A DNA stretch of 64,000 bases from Pseudomonas koreensis (GCF_025447595.1 NZ_JAOEJU010000032.1:1-64000), one strand, 5' to 3'. Numbered from the stretch's first letter, positions 51,170 through 61,554 are shown. The notes: generated by a model from the letters alone, not told the origin. Numbers and translations are program-made.

Positions 51170-53650
51170 ATGCCGCGTATTGATGTTCCCGTATTACATC
51201 GTGGTTTACGCCCTTTGTTTCGAGTCGCGCTGTGCAGCCAGTTGCTCTGGCCGGCGCTCGCGTTCGCCGATACGGCCTACGATCAAATGGTGCTCGACGC
51301 CCGGGCAGGGCATTACACGCCTGCGTTGACCGCGCTGCGTCAGGTGCCGCCGGCCCAGGCCACTACCGGCCAGGTCAGCGATCACCTGCAAATCGCCGGC
51401 TGGGCCGGGCTCGACGCCGAAGTGGTGCAGGTCTACGAGACCCAGGGTCGTGGCCGGGCATTGCCGGTTCAGGCGCTGACCGCCACCGCCAGGGCCTATC
51501 GCAACCTCAAGCGTTGGGATCAGGCGATCCAGGTCTACAACAAGGCCCTGACGCTGGAGCCGGACAACGCCGACCTGCAACTGGGTCTGGCGTTGACTCA
51601 AGCCGACTCCAGCAAGCCTGATGAAGGGGTGATCCGTGCCCGTTCGCTGGTCGCCGCCAAACCCGATGACCCTTCCCGTCGACTGGCGCTGGGCTACGCC
51701 CTGAATCGCGCCGGCAAGCCGTACGACGCGTTGTTCGAATACGACCAGGCTTTCGTTCGCGCCGGCAACAAACCGGAGGTCGCCCGCGAATACGTGGTCG
51801 CCCTGCAAAAGGCGCGTCTGCCGGAACCGGCGCTGCGCCTGGCCAGGCAGCGTCCGGGGCTGATCGATCCCGTCACCTTGCGTCGTCTGGAAGGCGATCT
51901 GGCCGCCGAACGCGTGCGCCTCGCCGAACTGGCCACCCGCAGCGAGAAAGAACGCTACGTGATCGCCGACCGTGCTTTGGCCGACTACGACCAATTGCTC
52001 GCCACCTGGACCCCGGACGCCAGCGCCCACGACGACGTGACCCGCTGGCGCATCGACCGCATGGGCGCGCTCAAGGCCCGGGCGCGTACTGCCGAGGTCA
52101 TCAGCGAATACCAGAAGCTGCAAGCCGAAGGCGTGAAGATCCCGACTTACGCCCTGCGCTGGGTAGCGGCGTCCTATCTGGATCAGCGGCAGCCGGAAAT
52201 CGCCACCGATATTTACCGTCAGGTGCTGGCGGCGCCGGACGCCGATGTCGGCGACCGACTCGAAGACACCACGGCACTGTATTACTCGCTGCTGGAAAGC
52301 GACCGCGCCGAAGAGGCGCGCAAGGTCGCCGAAGATCAGGCGAAGACACAGAAACCGCGCATCGAACTCAAGGGTCTGCCGATCGGCAACCCCAACGACG
52401 AATGGATGGACGCCCAGCAACTGGCGGCGCAGGCCGGCACCTACGGTTCCGACCTGCCTCACGGCGAAGAGCGCTTGCAGACTCTGGTGGATCAGGCACC
52501 GGGCAACATCGGTCTGCGCCTGGCCCAGGCCGATCTGTACCTGGCCCGCAACTGGCCGCGCCGCGCGGAAAACCAGCTCAAGGAAACCGAGAGTATGGTG
52601 CCGCGCGACATGGGCCTGGAAATCGCGCAGGCCCGCACCGCCATGGACCTGCAGGAATGGCGGCAGATGGATGCGCTGACCGATGACGTGGTAGCGCGTT
52701 TCCCGGACAACCGTCAGGTCCAGCGTCTGGCCCGTGAGCGCGAAGTGCACGACATGTCCGAGCTGCGCGTCGAAGCCTACGGCGGCAAGGCCAACGGCGG
52801 CAACGGTGGCGATGCCGGCGCGGTCACCGGCAGCCGGGATTTTGGCATCCAGACCACCCTTTACAGCCCGCCGATCGATGAAGACTGGCGAGTGTTCGCC
52901 GGGGCCGGATACGCCACTGGCGATTTCGCCGAAGGCACCGGCCACCATCGCTTCCAGCGTGTCGGTCTGGAGCGTCGCACCCGCGACGTGACCCTCGAAG
53001 CCGAGGTGTCGAATCATTCCTATGGTTTCGGCGACAAGCAGGGTGCGCGCCTGGCGATTGCCCGCGACATCGACGATCACTGGCAATACGGCGGCAGCCT
53101 CGAATACCTGTCGGCCGAGACCCCGTTGCGGGCACTCAACAGCGACATCAAGGCCAACGGCGGCAGCGGTTTCATCCGCTGGCGCGCCAACGAGAGCCGC
53201 GAGTGGCGGCTGTCGGTCAGCCCGTCGCACTTCAGCGACGGCAACAACCGCGTCGAAGCCTTGCTGACCGGAAAAGAGGGCGTCTACAGCGCGCCGAACC
53301 TGCAAGTCGATGCGGGCCTGGAAGTGGGCACCAGCCACAACTCCAAGTCCGATGACGTGCCGTACTTCAACCCGAAGTCGGACTTCAGTGTCATGCCGCT
53401 GCTGAACGTCAATCACGTCCTGTACCACCGCTACGAAACGGTCTGGAGCCAGCAGTTCCAGGCCGGTGCGGGTACTTACAGCCAGCGTGATCACGGCACC
53501 GGCGGCATGGCATTGCTCGGTTACGGCCAGCGCTACGCCTGGAACGACGTGTTCGAGGTGGGCGGTTTGTTCAGCGTGATCAACCGGCCCTATGACGGTG
53601 ACCGGGAAACCGATCTGCGTCTGCTCGTCGACCTCACTTTCCGCTTCTAG
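51170..53650 (+). CDS. pgaA: PgaA, outer-membrane PNAG export porin
   Basis: An 826-residue protein with a signal peptide ending at about residue 33 (WPALAFA/DTAY), a periplasmic superhelix of TPR repeats (about 40–510) and a C-terminal beta-barrel (about 535–826) ending in the outer-membrane-type 'DLRLLVDLTFRF'. It exports de-N-acetylated poly-beta-1,6-N-acetylglucosamine. It leads the pgaABCD operon, with AAGGA 9 bases before the ATG. Confidence 0.93.
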   Translation: MPRIDVPVLHRGLRPLFRVALCSQLLWPALAFADTAYDQMVLDARAGHYTPALTALRQVPPAQATTGQVSDHLQIAGWAGLDAEVVQVYETQGRGRALPVQALTATARAYRNLKRWDQAIQVYNKALTLEPDNADLQLGLALTQADSSKPDEGVIRARSLVAAKPDDPSRRLALGYALNRAGKPYDALFEYDQAFVRAGNKPEVAREYVVALQKARLPEPALRLARQRPGLIDPVTLRRLEGDLAAERVRLAELATRSEKERYVIADRALADYDQLLATWTPDASAHDDVTRWRIDRMGALKARARTAEVISEYQKLQAEGVKIPTYALRWVAASYLDQRQPEIATDIYRQVLAAPDADVGDRLEDTTALYYSLLESDRAEEARKVAEDQAKTQKPRIELKGLPIGNPNDEWMDAQQLAAQAGTYGSDLPHGEERLQTLVDQAPGNIGLRLAQADLYLARNWPRRAENQLKETESMVPRDMGLEIAQARTAMDLQEWRQMDALTDDVVARFPDNRQVQRLAREREVHDMSELRVEAYGGKANGGNGGDAGAVTGSRDFGIQTTLYSPPIDEDWRVFAGAGYATGDFAEGTGHHRFQRVGLERRTRDVTLEAEVSNHSYGFGDKQGARLAIARDIDDHWQYGGSLEYLSAETPLRALNSDIKANGGSGFIRWRANESREWRLSVSPSHFSDGNNRVEALLTGKEGVYSAPNLQVDAGLEVGTSHNSKSDDVPYFNPKSDFSVMPLLNVNHVLYHRYETVWSQQFQAGAGTYSQRDHGTGGMALLGYGQRYAWNDVFEVGGLFSVINRPYDGDRETDLRLLVDLTFRF

Positions 53651-53662
53651 AAGAGTTTGAAG

Positions 53663-55660
53663 ATGCCTTTGATTTCGCGTTTCATCCTTCTGCTGGGAGT
53701 GCTGCTGGTCAGCGCCTGCGCCCAGCAAGCCCCGGCCTTCGTGCCGCCGTCCGAGCGACCGGTGGCAGCCAATGAAAAGCCCTGGCCGAAAAACCACGTG
53801 CTGGGCATTGCCTACCACGACGTCGAAGACCGTGACCCCGATCAGGCGGTGGTGGCGGTGCGCACCGAGCGCCTGCTCGAACAGCTCGCCTGGCTGCGGG
53901 AGAACAACTACAAACCGGTGACGGTCGATCAGATCATGGCCGCGCGCAAGGGCGGGCCGGAACTGCCGCCCAAGGCGATCCTGCTCAGCTTCGACGACGG
54001 TTACGCAAGCTTCTACACCCGCGTGTTGCCGGTGTTGCGCGCCTATAACTGGCATGCGCTGTTGGCGCCGGTCGGCACCTGGATCGATACGCCGCTGAAC
54101 CAACCGGTGGACTTCGCCGGCACGCCGCGTCCGCGCTCGGACTTCCTGACCTGGGCTCAGGTGCGGGAAATCTCGCAATCGGGCCTGGTGGAAATCGCCG
54201 CCCACACCGACGCCAGCCACAAGGGCATCCTCGCCAACCCGCAAGGCAACATGCAGCCGGCGGCGGCGACCCGACGCTACGATCCGGTGAGCAAACGCTA
54301 CGAATCCGAAGCTGATTTCCAGGCGCGGATCCGCACTGACGTGCAGGCCATTTCGGAAAAAATCCGCAAGAACACCGGTAAAAAACCGCGCATCTGGGTC
54401 TGGCCTTACGGGACGGCGGACGGCACGTCGCTGACCGTGGTCAGCGAGGAAGGCTATGAAATGGCCCTGACCCTCGATGACGGTCTCGATGCTCTAGACA
54501 ACCTGATGAGTGGCCCACGCTTCCTGGTCGCCTCCGACCCTGACGGCGAGCACTTCGCCAACAGCGTGGTCGGCGTGCAATCGGATTTCACCATGCGCGT
54601 CGTGCACGTGGATCTGGACAACGTCTACGACCCGGACCCGGCGCAGCAGGAAATCAACCTCGGCAAACTGATCCAGCGCATGGCCGACATGGGCGCCAAC
54701 ACGGTGTTCCTGCAAGCCTTCGCCGATCCGAAGGGTGATGGTCTGGTGCATTCGCTGTACTTCCCCAACCGTCATCTGCCGATGCGCGCCGACCTCTTCG
54801 ACCGCGTCGCCTGGCAATTGCGCACCCGGGCTCATGTGAAGGTCTTTGCGTGGATGCCGGTGCTGAGTTTCGAACTGGATTCGAAGCTGCCACGGGTGAC
54901 GCGCTGGGATCCGAAGACCGGCACGACCGCTGTCGACCCGGATCAATACAAACGCCTGTCGCCGTTCGATCCCGAGGTGCGGCGGATCATCGGCGAGATC
55001 TACGAAGACGTGGCACGCCTGACTTCGGTCGATGGCATTCTCTACCACGACGACGCAGTGCTTTCGGACTTTGAAGACGCCGGCCCTCAGGCACTGAAGA
55101 CCTATGCCGCCAACGGCCTGCCGGGCTCGATCGCCGCCCTGCGTGACGATCCGGCGGCGATGCAGCGCTGGACGCGCTTCAAGAGCCGTTACCTGATCGA
55201 CTTCACCAACGAACTGACCGCCAAGGTGCGCGCGATTCGTGGCCCGCAAGTGCTTACCGCACGCAACATCTTCGCCGAGCCGGTGCTCAATCCGCACAGC
55301 GAAGCGTGGTTCGCGCAGAACCTCGACGACTTCCTCGTGACCTACGACTGGACGGCGCCGATGGCCATGCCGCTCATGGAAAAACAGACCCATGCGCAAT
55401 CCGGTCCGTGGCTCGAAGCGCTGGTGGCGAAGATCAAACAGCGCCCCGGTGCGCTGGATCGCACGGTGTTCGAACTGCAGGCCCGGGACTGGACGAAAAA
55501 GGAACAGGCCGATATCGACGGTACTCAACTGGCCGACTGGATGAGCCGCCTCAAGCGCCAGGGCGCCACCAGTTTCGGTTACTACCCGGACAACTTCCTC
55601 GAGAACCTGCCGGACCTGAAAACCGTGCGGCCTGCGCTCTCCAACAAATGGAACCCATGA
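53663..55660 (+). CDS. pgaB: PgaB, poly-GlcNAc deacetylase lipoprotein
   Basis: A 665-residue outer-membrane lipoprotein (lipobox VSAC, Cys19). The N-terminal CE4 deacetylase carries YHDV (H52), the SFDDGYAS motif with D111 and D112, and the zinc histidines in AHTDASH (H181, H186). The C-terminal half (from about 310) is the GH153-like glycan-binding domain ('QAFADPKGDGLVHSLYFPNR', 'DGILYHDDAVLSDFED'). It partially deacetylates PNAG before export. I use ATG 53663; an in-frame TTG two codons earlier is less likely. Confidence 0.93.
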   Translation: MPLISRFILLLGVLLVSACAQQAPAFVPPSERPVAANEKPWPKNHVLGIAYHDVEDRDPDQAVVAVRTERLLEQLAWLRENNYKPVTVDQIMAARKGGPELPPKAILLSFDDGYASFYTRVLPVLRAYNWHALLAPVGTWIDTPLNQPVDFAGTPRPRSDFLTWAQVREISQSGLVEIAAHTDASHKGILANPQGNMQPAAATRRYDPVSKRYESEADFQARIRTDVQAISEKIRKNTGKKPRIWVWPYGTADGTSLTVVSEEGYEMALTLDDGLDALDNLMSGPRFLVASDPDGEHFANSVVGVQSDFTMRVVHVDLDNVYDPDPAQQEINLGKLIQRMADMGANTVFLQAFADPKGDGLVHSLYFPNRHLPMRADLFDRVAWQLRTRAHVKVFAWMPVLSFELDSKLPRVTRWDPKTGTTAVDPDQYKRLSPFDPEVRRIIGEIYEDVARLTSVDGILYHDDAVLSDFEDAGPQALKTYAANGLPGSIAALRDDPAAMQRWTRFKSRYLIDFTNELTAKVRAIRGPQVLTARNIFAEPVLNPHSEAWFAQNLDDFLVTYDWTAPMAMPLMEKQTHAQSGPWLEALVAKIKQRPGALDRTVFELQARDWTKKEQADIDGTQLADWMSRLKRQGATSFGYYPDNFLENLPDLKTVRPALSNKWNP

Positions 55661-55661
55661 C

Positions 55662-57017
55662 ATGCTGGATAGACTGCTGGCCCTGCTTGTTCTGGCGATC
55701 GTCCTCGGCGTCCCGCTGGGGCTGATCTTCCTGGTCACCGGGCAATTCCTGATGGACTTCGTGTTCTTCTACCCGCTGTTCATGTCCGGATTGTGGATTT
55801 CCGGTGGCCTGTATTTCTGGCTGCACTGGGAGCGGCACTGGCCGTGGAAGGACGACACCCTTCCGCCACCGCTGGAAGGCGAACCGCTGATTTCGATCCT
55901 GATCCCTTGCTACAACGAGGGCGACAACGCCGCCGACACCATCCACGCGGCGCTGGCGCAGCATTACCCGAACATCGAAGTCATCGCGATCAACGACGGT
56001 TCCAAGGACAACACCGCACAAGTGCTGGATGCGCTGGCCAAGGAAGATCCACGGCTGCGCGTCCTGCACCTGGCGGAAAACCAGGGCAAGGCTGTGGCCT
56101 TGCGCATGGGTGCCATCGCTGCGCGCAGTGAATATCTGGTGTGCATCGACGGTGACGCGCTGCTGGCGCCGAACACCGCCGCTTACCTTGTGGCGCCGAT
56201 GCTCGACAACGCACGACTGGGTGCGGTGACCGGCAACCCACGAATCCGCACGCGTTCGACATTGGTCGGGCGGGTTCAGGTCGGTGAGTTCTCGTCGATC
56301 ATCGGGCTGATCAAACGCACCCAGCGGGTGTTCGGGCGGATTTTCACCGTGTCGGGTGTAATCGTCGCGTTCCGCCGCACGGCGCTGAACCGGGTCGGCT
56401 ACTGGAGCCCGGACATGATCACCGAAGACATCGACATCAGCTGGAAACTGCAACTGGACCACTGGAGCATCTTTTACGAGCCCCGTGCCCTGTGCTGGAT
56501 CCTGATGCCGGAAACCCTGCGCGGTCTGTGGAAGCAGCGTCTGCGCTGGGCCCAGGGCGGCGCCGAAGTGTTGTTCAAGAACATTCGCGGGATCTGGCAG
56601 TACCGCCATCGTTACCTGTGGCCGCTGCTGTTCGAATACTGCCTGTCGACCGGTTGGGCGTTCACGTTCCTGTTGTCGGTGATCTTCTGGGCCGTCGGCA
56701 AGTTCGTGGTCATGCCTGAAGCCATTGCCGTCGATCACCTCATGCCGCCGGCGTTCACCGGGTTGCTGCTGGCGTTTGTCTGCCTGGTGCAGTTCGCGGT
56801 CAGCATCATCATTGACCGGCGTTACGAGCCGGGCCTGGGCAAGACCATGTTCTGGGTGGTGTGGTACCCGATCGCGTTCTGGTTCGTCAGCCTGCTGACC
56901 ACGCTGGTCAGCTTCCCCAAAGTATTGTTCGGCCAACACCAGAAGCGTGCGCGCTGGATCAGTCCCGACCGGGGTATCAAACCGATCGGGGACGATGAAG
57001 AGGAGGTTATCAAATGA
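55662..57017 (+). CDS. pgaC: PgaC, PNAG synthase (GT2 glycosyltransferase)
   Basis: A 451-residue inner-membrane processive transferase with two N-terminal helices (about 5–50) and the GT2 core: 'AINDGSKDNTAQ', 'CIDGDALL', 'TEDIDISWKL' and QRLRW (the product-binding Q-x-x-RW), followed by C-terminal helices. It polymerises UDP-GlcNAc under c-di-GMP control with PgaD. The start is one base after the pgaB stop; the stop overlaps pgaD. Confidence 0.94.
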   Translation: MLDRLLALLVLAIVLGVPLGLIFLVTGQFLMDFVFFYPLFMSGLWISGGLYFWLHWERHWPWKDDTLPPPLEGEPLISILIPCYNEGDNAADTIHAALAQHYPNIEVIAINDGSKDNTAQVLDALAKEDPRLRVLHLAENQGKAVALRMGAIAARSEYLVCIDGDALLAPNTAAYLVAPMLDNARLGAVTGNPRIRTRSTLVGRVQVGEFSSIIGLIKRTQRVFGRIFTVSGVIVAFRRTALNRVGYWSPDMITEDIDISWKLQLDHWSIFYEPRALCWILMPETLRGLWKQRLRWAQGGAEVLFKNIRGIWQYRHRYLWPLLFEYCLSTGWAFTFLLSVIFWAVGKFVVMPEAIAVDHLMPPAFTGLLLAFVCLVQFAVSIIIDRRYEPGLGKTMFWVVWYPIAFWFVSLLTTLVSFPKVLFGQHQKRARWISPDRGIKPIGDDEEEVIK

Positions 57018-57547
57018 AAATCATCCGGACCCGCCAACGGCCGTTTCTGGTGGTGGTCGATGCGTTCTTCACGGTGCTGGCCTGGGTCGGCCTGCTGTAC
57101 CTGCTGGTTCGCGGCCTGTGGCCGTTGATCGAGACCCACGAAGGCGGGCCGCGCATCGACAACTCGGCGTTCGAAGCCCTCGGCACCTTGCAGATTTATC
57201 TGTGGGTGGCGCTGGTCAACGCGGTGATCCTGATCGGCTGGGCGCGCTATCAGCAACGCAAGAGCCGAAGCTTCGCCCAGCGCCGCCTGCCATCCCCGGT
57301 GGTCGACGATGAAGGGCTGAGCCGCAGCTTCAAACTGTGCGACGAGCGCTTTCAGAAGCTGCGCGGGCCGGGCGTGATGACCATCCACAATGATCAGGAC
57401 GGCGACGTCAGCCATGTGGTGCCGCATTTGTGGCCGGTCCACCCCGAAGAACTGCCGCCGCCGCTGTCGCCACTGGAACATCCTCGGGTGATTTTTCTGC
57501 ACGCCGAGGACGACGACAACCGCGAGCCGCTGAACCGGATCACCTGA
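57014..57547 (+). CDS. pgaD: PgaD, PNAG synthase accessory subunit
   Basis: A 177-residue protein with two membrane helices (about residues 13–37 and 55–80) and a variable hydrophilic tail, starting 'IIRTRQRPFLVVVDAFFTVL'. It forms the c-di-GMP-responsive synthase with PgaC. AGGAGG lies before the ATG, which overlaps the pgaC stop by 4 bases. Its last 8 bases overlap the convergent reductase gene. Confidence 0.88.
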   Translation: MKIIRTRQRPFLVVVDAFFTVLAWVGLLYLLVRGLWPLIETHEGGPRIDNSAFEALGTLQIYLWVALVNAVILIGWARYQQRKSRSFAQRRLPSPVVDDEGLSRSFKLCDERFQKLRGPGVMTIHNDQDGDVSHVVPHLWPVHPEELPPPLSPLEHPRVIFLHAEDDDNREPLNRIT

Positions 57548-59075
57548 GGGCGCGAATCAGTCGCCAGGCTTCCTCCATCGGCAGCGGTTGCTTCATGCGT
57601 TCGGCGAGCAGCGCCATCGCTCGTTCCTCTTCGCAGGCTACCGCTGCCACCACCACGCCCTTGCTCCCGAACAGCCCGATAAACGGCGGCTGTTCGGGTT
57701 CGCCGATGAATTCGACTGCATCCCACGCCTCGGCATGACCGAGATAGTCGTAGTTGCGGCCGAAATGCCAGGTCCAGAAATACGGCACGTCGAGGTAATG
57801 CTCATCGCCTCCGAGCAGGTTCGCGGCGACGATCCGCGCGTGCTGCTGGGCCAGGCGCCAGTGCTCGATTCGCTGTGGCTGGCCGTTCAACGGGAAGGTG
57901 GCGATATCGCCAATGGCCCACAGGCTGTCGGCGACACGCAGGCTGGCATCGACCAACAGTGATTGGTCCTTCTCGCGGCGTAGGTCGCCGAAGGCTTCGG
58001 TGGCCGGGTGTACGCCGATTCCCGCCAACACCAGATCTGCCGACAGGCGCAGGCCGTTGTTGAGCAACACCGCCTCGACCTTGCCGTCGCCGGTGATCTC
58101 TCTGGCTTCGTGATCAGTGATGAATTTCACGCCGTTTTCTTCATGCAGCGCCCGGATTGCTTTGCCGACGGCTTCACCGAACTGCGCTGCGAATGGAATC
58201 GCGTGACGCGCCAGCACCGTCACCTCGAGACCGTGCTGGCGCAGGGCCGAAGCGCATTCGAGCGCAATGAAACTGTCGCCGATGATGACTGCACGCTGGC
58301 CGGGTTGGGTGGCGTCCATGATGGATTGCGCCTGGGCTTTGGAGCGCAGGACAAACACTTGGGGCAGTTCGGCGCCGGGCAGTTCCAGCGCGTTGGGCGT
58401 TGCACCGGTGGCCAGCACCGCCGCGCTGTAATTCAGTGTGCGGCCATCGCTCAGGTGAAGGGTTTTGGTATCGATATCGAGCCCGGTGACTTCGCCTGAA
58501 ACCCGGTTGATGTGTTGTTCGCGGTAAAAATCGTCATCGCGCAGGGGCGGGGTTTCCGGCGTCGGCATTTCCCCGGACAGCACGAATTTGCTCAGCACCG
58601 TGCGGTCGTAGCCGGCGTCCGGCTCGCGGTCGATCAGCACGATCCGCCCGCCGAAGCCTTTTTCCCGCAGGGCGGCGGCACAGGCCGTTCCCCCGGCACC
58701 GGCGCCGACGATGACAAAGGTGCGCGGATCGTCCTGTGGCGGGGTGTGCGGGTCCGGCAACGGCAACGGCTGGTCATCGACCCACACCTCGTCGCCGCGC
58801 AGTTCCAGCGGATAGCGCTTGAGGCTGTCCAGCGCCGGAGGCTCGCAGAGAGCGCCGTCTTCCACGCGAAAGGCCGCCTTGTGCCACGGGCAGATCAGTC
58901 GGCCATGGCACAACGCGCCATCCGCCAGCGGCGCGCCGGCATGCGGGCATTCCCCCTGAAAGGCGCGCAACTGGGCGGCGGCGCGCAGCAGGACGATCTT
59001 GCAGTCGCCGATTTGCACCTCCAGCCCACGGTCTTCAGGCACATCGGCGAAACGGGCGACACGGTGCAGGGTCAT
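57540..59075 (-). CDS. FAD-dependent pyridine nucleotide-disulfide-type reductase with N-terminal Rieske domain
   Basis: A 511-residue protein. The Rieske [2Fe-2S] domain (about 1–105) shows C-x-H and C-x-x-H ligands in 'CPHAGAPLADGALCHG' and 'LICPWHKAAF'. The FAD/NAD reductase part starts at 'TFVIVGAGAGGTACAAAL' (about 120), with NAD-binding 'AVIIGDSFIALECASAL' and FAD 'SLWAIGDIATF'. The architecture matches AIF-like/rubredoxin-reductase-like enzymes; the electron acceptor is unknown. AGGAG lies 7 bases before ATG 59075; an upstream in-frame start would overlap the promoter space of the divergent gene. Confidence 0.87.
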   Translation of the reverse strand: MTLHRVARFADVPEDRGLEVQIGDCKIVLLRAAAQLRAFQGECPHAGAPLADGALCHGRLICPWHKAAFRVEDGALCEPPALDSLKRYPLELRGDEVWVDDQPLPLPDPHTPPQDDPRTFVIVGAGAGGTACAAALREKGFGGRIVLIDREPDAGYDRTVLSKFVLSGEMPTPETPPLRDDDFYREQHINRVSGEVTGLDIDTKTLHLSDGRTLNYSAAVLATGATPNALELPGAELPQVFVLRSKAQAQSIMDATQPGQRAVIIGDSFIALECASALRQHGLEVTVLARHAIPFAAQFGEAVGKAIRALHEENGVKFITDHEAREITGDGKVEAVLLNNGLRLSADLVLAGIGVHPATEAFGDLRREKDQSLLVDASLRVADSLWAIGDIATFPLNGQPQRIEHWRLAQQHARIVAANLLGGDEHYLDVPYFWTWHFGRNYDYLGHAEAWDAVEFIGEPEQPPFIGLFGSKGVVVAAVACEEERAMALLAERMKQPLPMEEAWRLIRALR

Positions 59076-59214
59076 GGTCGTGCTCCTCACAGGCATTTCT
59101 CTTACGAGTTTGGGCCGCATTGCGAGGTTCAGCCATTTCCCACTGCCACGGCACGAACGGTACGGCTATAGTTTGCAGGCCGACGAAGGCCCAACTGCAC
59201 AAGGTGCTCCCGGA

Positions 59215-59775
59215 ATGACCCGATTGACCTCTCTCAACCCTTGGCTGGCGGCCGTTGCCGTCGCCCTTTGCGTGCAGTTTCCGGCGCAGGCCCAGGAGCG
59301 TTTCACCCTCAGCATTCCCGGTGTGTCGGATAACCGTCTGTTCACCTCGGCGGCGGCCAGCGATGCGGCCGGCTGCGGCGGCAAGAACCAGTCGCCGGCC
59401 CTGAGCTGGAACGCAGGCCCCAGCGGAACCCTGAGCTACGCCATCGTCATGCACGATCCGGACGGCCAGAAAGGTGCGGGCGTCGATCACTGGGTTCACT
59501 ACGGGATCAAGGCCACGACCCGGCAGATTCCGGCCGGTGTCGGCGCCAAATCGGCCCTTGAAGGTGTCGGTGGCACCAACAGCAAAGGCACCACCAGCTA
59601 CATCGGCCCATGCCCACCGGTCGGCGACAGTGCGCACCACTACATCATTCAGATCTATGCCCTGGATCTGGCCCCGGACGCCTTGCCTGCCGGCCTGACC
59701 CGCGCCCAGCTGATGGAAAAGATCAAAGGCCACGTGCTGCGCAACAGCAGTGCGGTGCGGCGTTATCACCGCTGA
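59215..59775 (+). CDS. YbhB/YbcL (Raf kinase inhibitor-like, PEBP) protein, exported
   Basis: A 186-residue protein with a Sec signal peptide (cut near AQAQ/ER, about residue 27) and the PEBP fold: 'CGGKNQSPALSWNAGP', 'AIVMHDPDG..GVDHWVHYGI', 'YIGPCPPVGDSAHHYIIQIY'. Function of bacterial PEBPs is uncertain. It starts at ATG 59215, which allows the signal peptide; it is divergent from the reductase gene. Confidence 0.85.
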   Translation: MTRLTSLNPWLAAVAVALCVQFPAQAQERFTLSIPGVSDNRLFTSAAASDAAGCGGKNQSPALSWNAGPSGTLSYAIVMHDPDGQKGAGVDHWVHYGIKATTRQIPAGVGAKSALEGVGGTNSKGTTSYIGPCPPVGDSAHHYIIQIYALDLAPDALPAGLTRAQLMEKIKGHVLRNSSAVRRYHR

Positions 59776-59862
59776 AAAAATTTCGGCGAGGTTTAACCCG
59801 AACTGAAAGGGCTGCCCGTCTCAGGGGATGAATGGATCAATTCTTCCCCGAGGTCAGCCCCC

Positions 59863-61554
59863 ATGTCCCTTCCTTCCACGCTTCTGCGCCCCCTTGCTGC
59901 CAGTGTGTTGCTGGTGGTTGCCGGTTGCGGTGTTTCCTCCAGCCCGGAAACCACCGTCGCGCCGCCTCCGGCGCAGACCGAACTGAAATCCTCCGTGCAG
60001 CCTGAAGCGGTCATGGCCGATAGCGCGATGGCCAAGCGCAGTGCACTGGCGGCACCGATCGCCCGTTTTGCACCGATGCCGGCCGGTGAAAGTTATCCAC
60101 AAGGCTATCGCGACGAACAGCGCGAACAGTACGCCAAGCTGGCCGACAACCCGATCCACAGCGTCACCGAAACCCCGGTCTCGACCTTTAGCGCTGACGT
60201 CGACACCGGCGCCTACGCCAATGTGCGGCGACTGCTTAATCAAGGTCGACTGCCGCCGGAAGGCGCGGTGCGGCTGGAAGAGATGGTCAATTACTTTCCC
60301 TACGACTACGCGCTGCCGAGCGATGGCTCGCCCTTTGGCGTGACCACCGAACTGGCCGCTTCACCGTGGAACCCGCACACCCGCTTGCTGCGTATCGGCA
60401 TCAAGGCGTCCGACCGTGCAGTGGCGGAACTGGCCCCAGCCAATCTGGTGTTTCTGGTGGATGTGTCCGGCTCGATGGACCGCCGTGAAGGTTTGCCGCT
60501 GGTCAAAAGCACCCTGAAATTGCTGGTCGATCAATTGCGCGAGCAAGATCGGGTATCGCTGGTGGTGTATGCCGGCGAATCCAGAGTGGTGCTGGAGCCG
60601 ACTTCCGGACGGGAAAAGGCGAAAATTCGCACAGCCATCGAGCAATTGAGCGCCGGCGGCTCGACCGCTGGCGCTTCAGGCATCGAGTTGGCTTATCAGA
60701 TGGCGCAGCAGGCGTTCATCCCCAAAGGCATCAACCGCATCCTGCTGGCCACCGACGGCGACTTCAACGTCGGCATCAGCGACTTCGACAGCCTGAAACA
60801 AATGGCTGTGGATAAACGCAAGACCGGGATTTCCCTGACCACCCTGGGTTTCGGTGTGGATAACTACAATGAACACCTGATGGAACAACTGGCCGATGCC
60901 GGTGACGGCAACTACGCCTACATCGACAACTTGCGCGAAGCGCGCAAGGTGCTGGTGGATCAACTCGGTTCGACCCTCGCCGTGGTGGCGAAAAACGTCA
61001 AGTTGCAGGTCGAGTTCAATCCGGCGCAAGTTAGCGAATACCGGCTGCTCGGCTACGAAAACCGCGCACTGAAGCGTGAGGATTTCAGCAATGACAAGGT
61101 CGATGCCGGTGAAATCGGTGCAGGCCATACGGTGACGGCGTTGTATGAAATTGTCCCGACAGGCAAGAAGGGCTGGCTGGAACCGCTGCGCTATGGAAAA
61201 ACCGACGCGGTTGTTTCCGAGAAGAAAGGAGAATTGGCAATGCTGCGTGTGCGATATCAAAAGCCTGAGGGTGGGAAAAGTCTGCTGATCGAGCGGCCGA
61301 TTGCCAATCAGGTGGCGCCGGCCAGTGAAGACCTGCGTTTTGCTGCCGCCGTCGCCGCGTTTTCCCAGCAACTCAAGGACGGCCGTTACACCGGCGAATT
61401 CAGCTTGAAGGACACCGAAGCCCTGGCGCGAGGTGCCCGTGGCGATGACCGCTTCGGCCTGCGCAACGAGTTCGTGCAGCTGGTTGAACTGGCGCAGAGT
61501 CTGCGTACCTCCACCGCCTCCAACGCACTGTCCACTGAGCGACGGATTGAATAG
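59863..61554 (+). CDS. VWA-domain lipoprotein (YfbK-like)
   Basis: A 563-residue lipoprotein: lipobox VAGC (Cys22), an N-terminal region of the PF12450 type ('TFSADVDTGAYANVRRLLNQ'), a von Willebrand factor A domain (about 190–360) with the metal site DVSGSMD and 'LATDGDFNVGISDFDSL', and a DUF3520-like C-terminal part. It should bind a partner through the metal site in the periplasm. GAGGT precedes the ATG. Its stop overlaps the sigma factor start by one base, so both are co-translated. Confidence 0.87.
   Translation: MSLPSTLLRPLAASVLLVVAGCGVSSSPETTVAPPPAQTELKSSVQPEAVMADSAMAKRSALAAPIARFAPMPAGESYPQGYRDEQREQYAKLADNPIHSVTETPVSTFSADVDTGAYANVRRLLNQGRLPPEGAVRLEEMVNYFPYDYALPSDGSPFGVTTELAASPWNPHTRLLRIGIKASDRAVAELAPANLVFLVDVSGSMDRREGLPLVKSTLKLLVDQLREQDRVSLVVYAGESRVVLEPTSGREKAKIRTAIEQLSAGGSTAGASGIELAYQMAQQAFIPKGINRILLATDGDFNVGISDFDSLKQMAVDKRKTGISLTTLGFGVDNYNEHLMEQLADAGDGNYAYIDNLREARKVLVDQLGSTLAVVAKNVKLQVEFNPAQVSEYRLLGYENRALKREDFSNDKVDAGEIGAGHTVTALYEIVPTGKKGWLEPLRYGKTDAVVSEKKGELAMLRVRYQKPEGGKSLLIERPIANQVAPASEDLRFAAAVAAFSQQLKDGRYTGEFSLKDTEALARGARGDDRFGLRNEFVQLVELAQSLRTSTASNALSTERRIE

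Noticed and set aside
51206..54244. Over 1,000-codon open frame on the minus strand across pgaA and pgaB
   Set aside because: Spans two unrelated real genes and an intergenic gap; translation has no recognisable fold. It is a codon-bias shadow.
59790..59820. GAAC...CGTC elements resembling an ECF promoter before the VWA–sigma operon
   Set aside because: The spacing between GAAC and CGTC is 13 bases instead of about 16–17, so autoregulation by the ECF factor is not supported.
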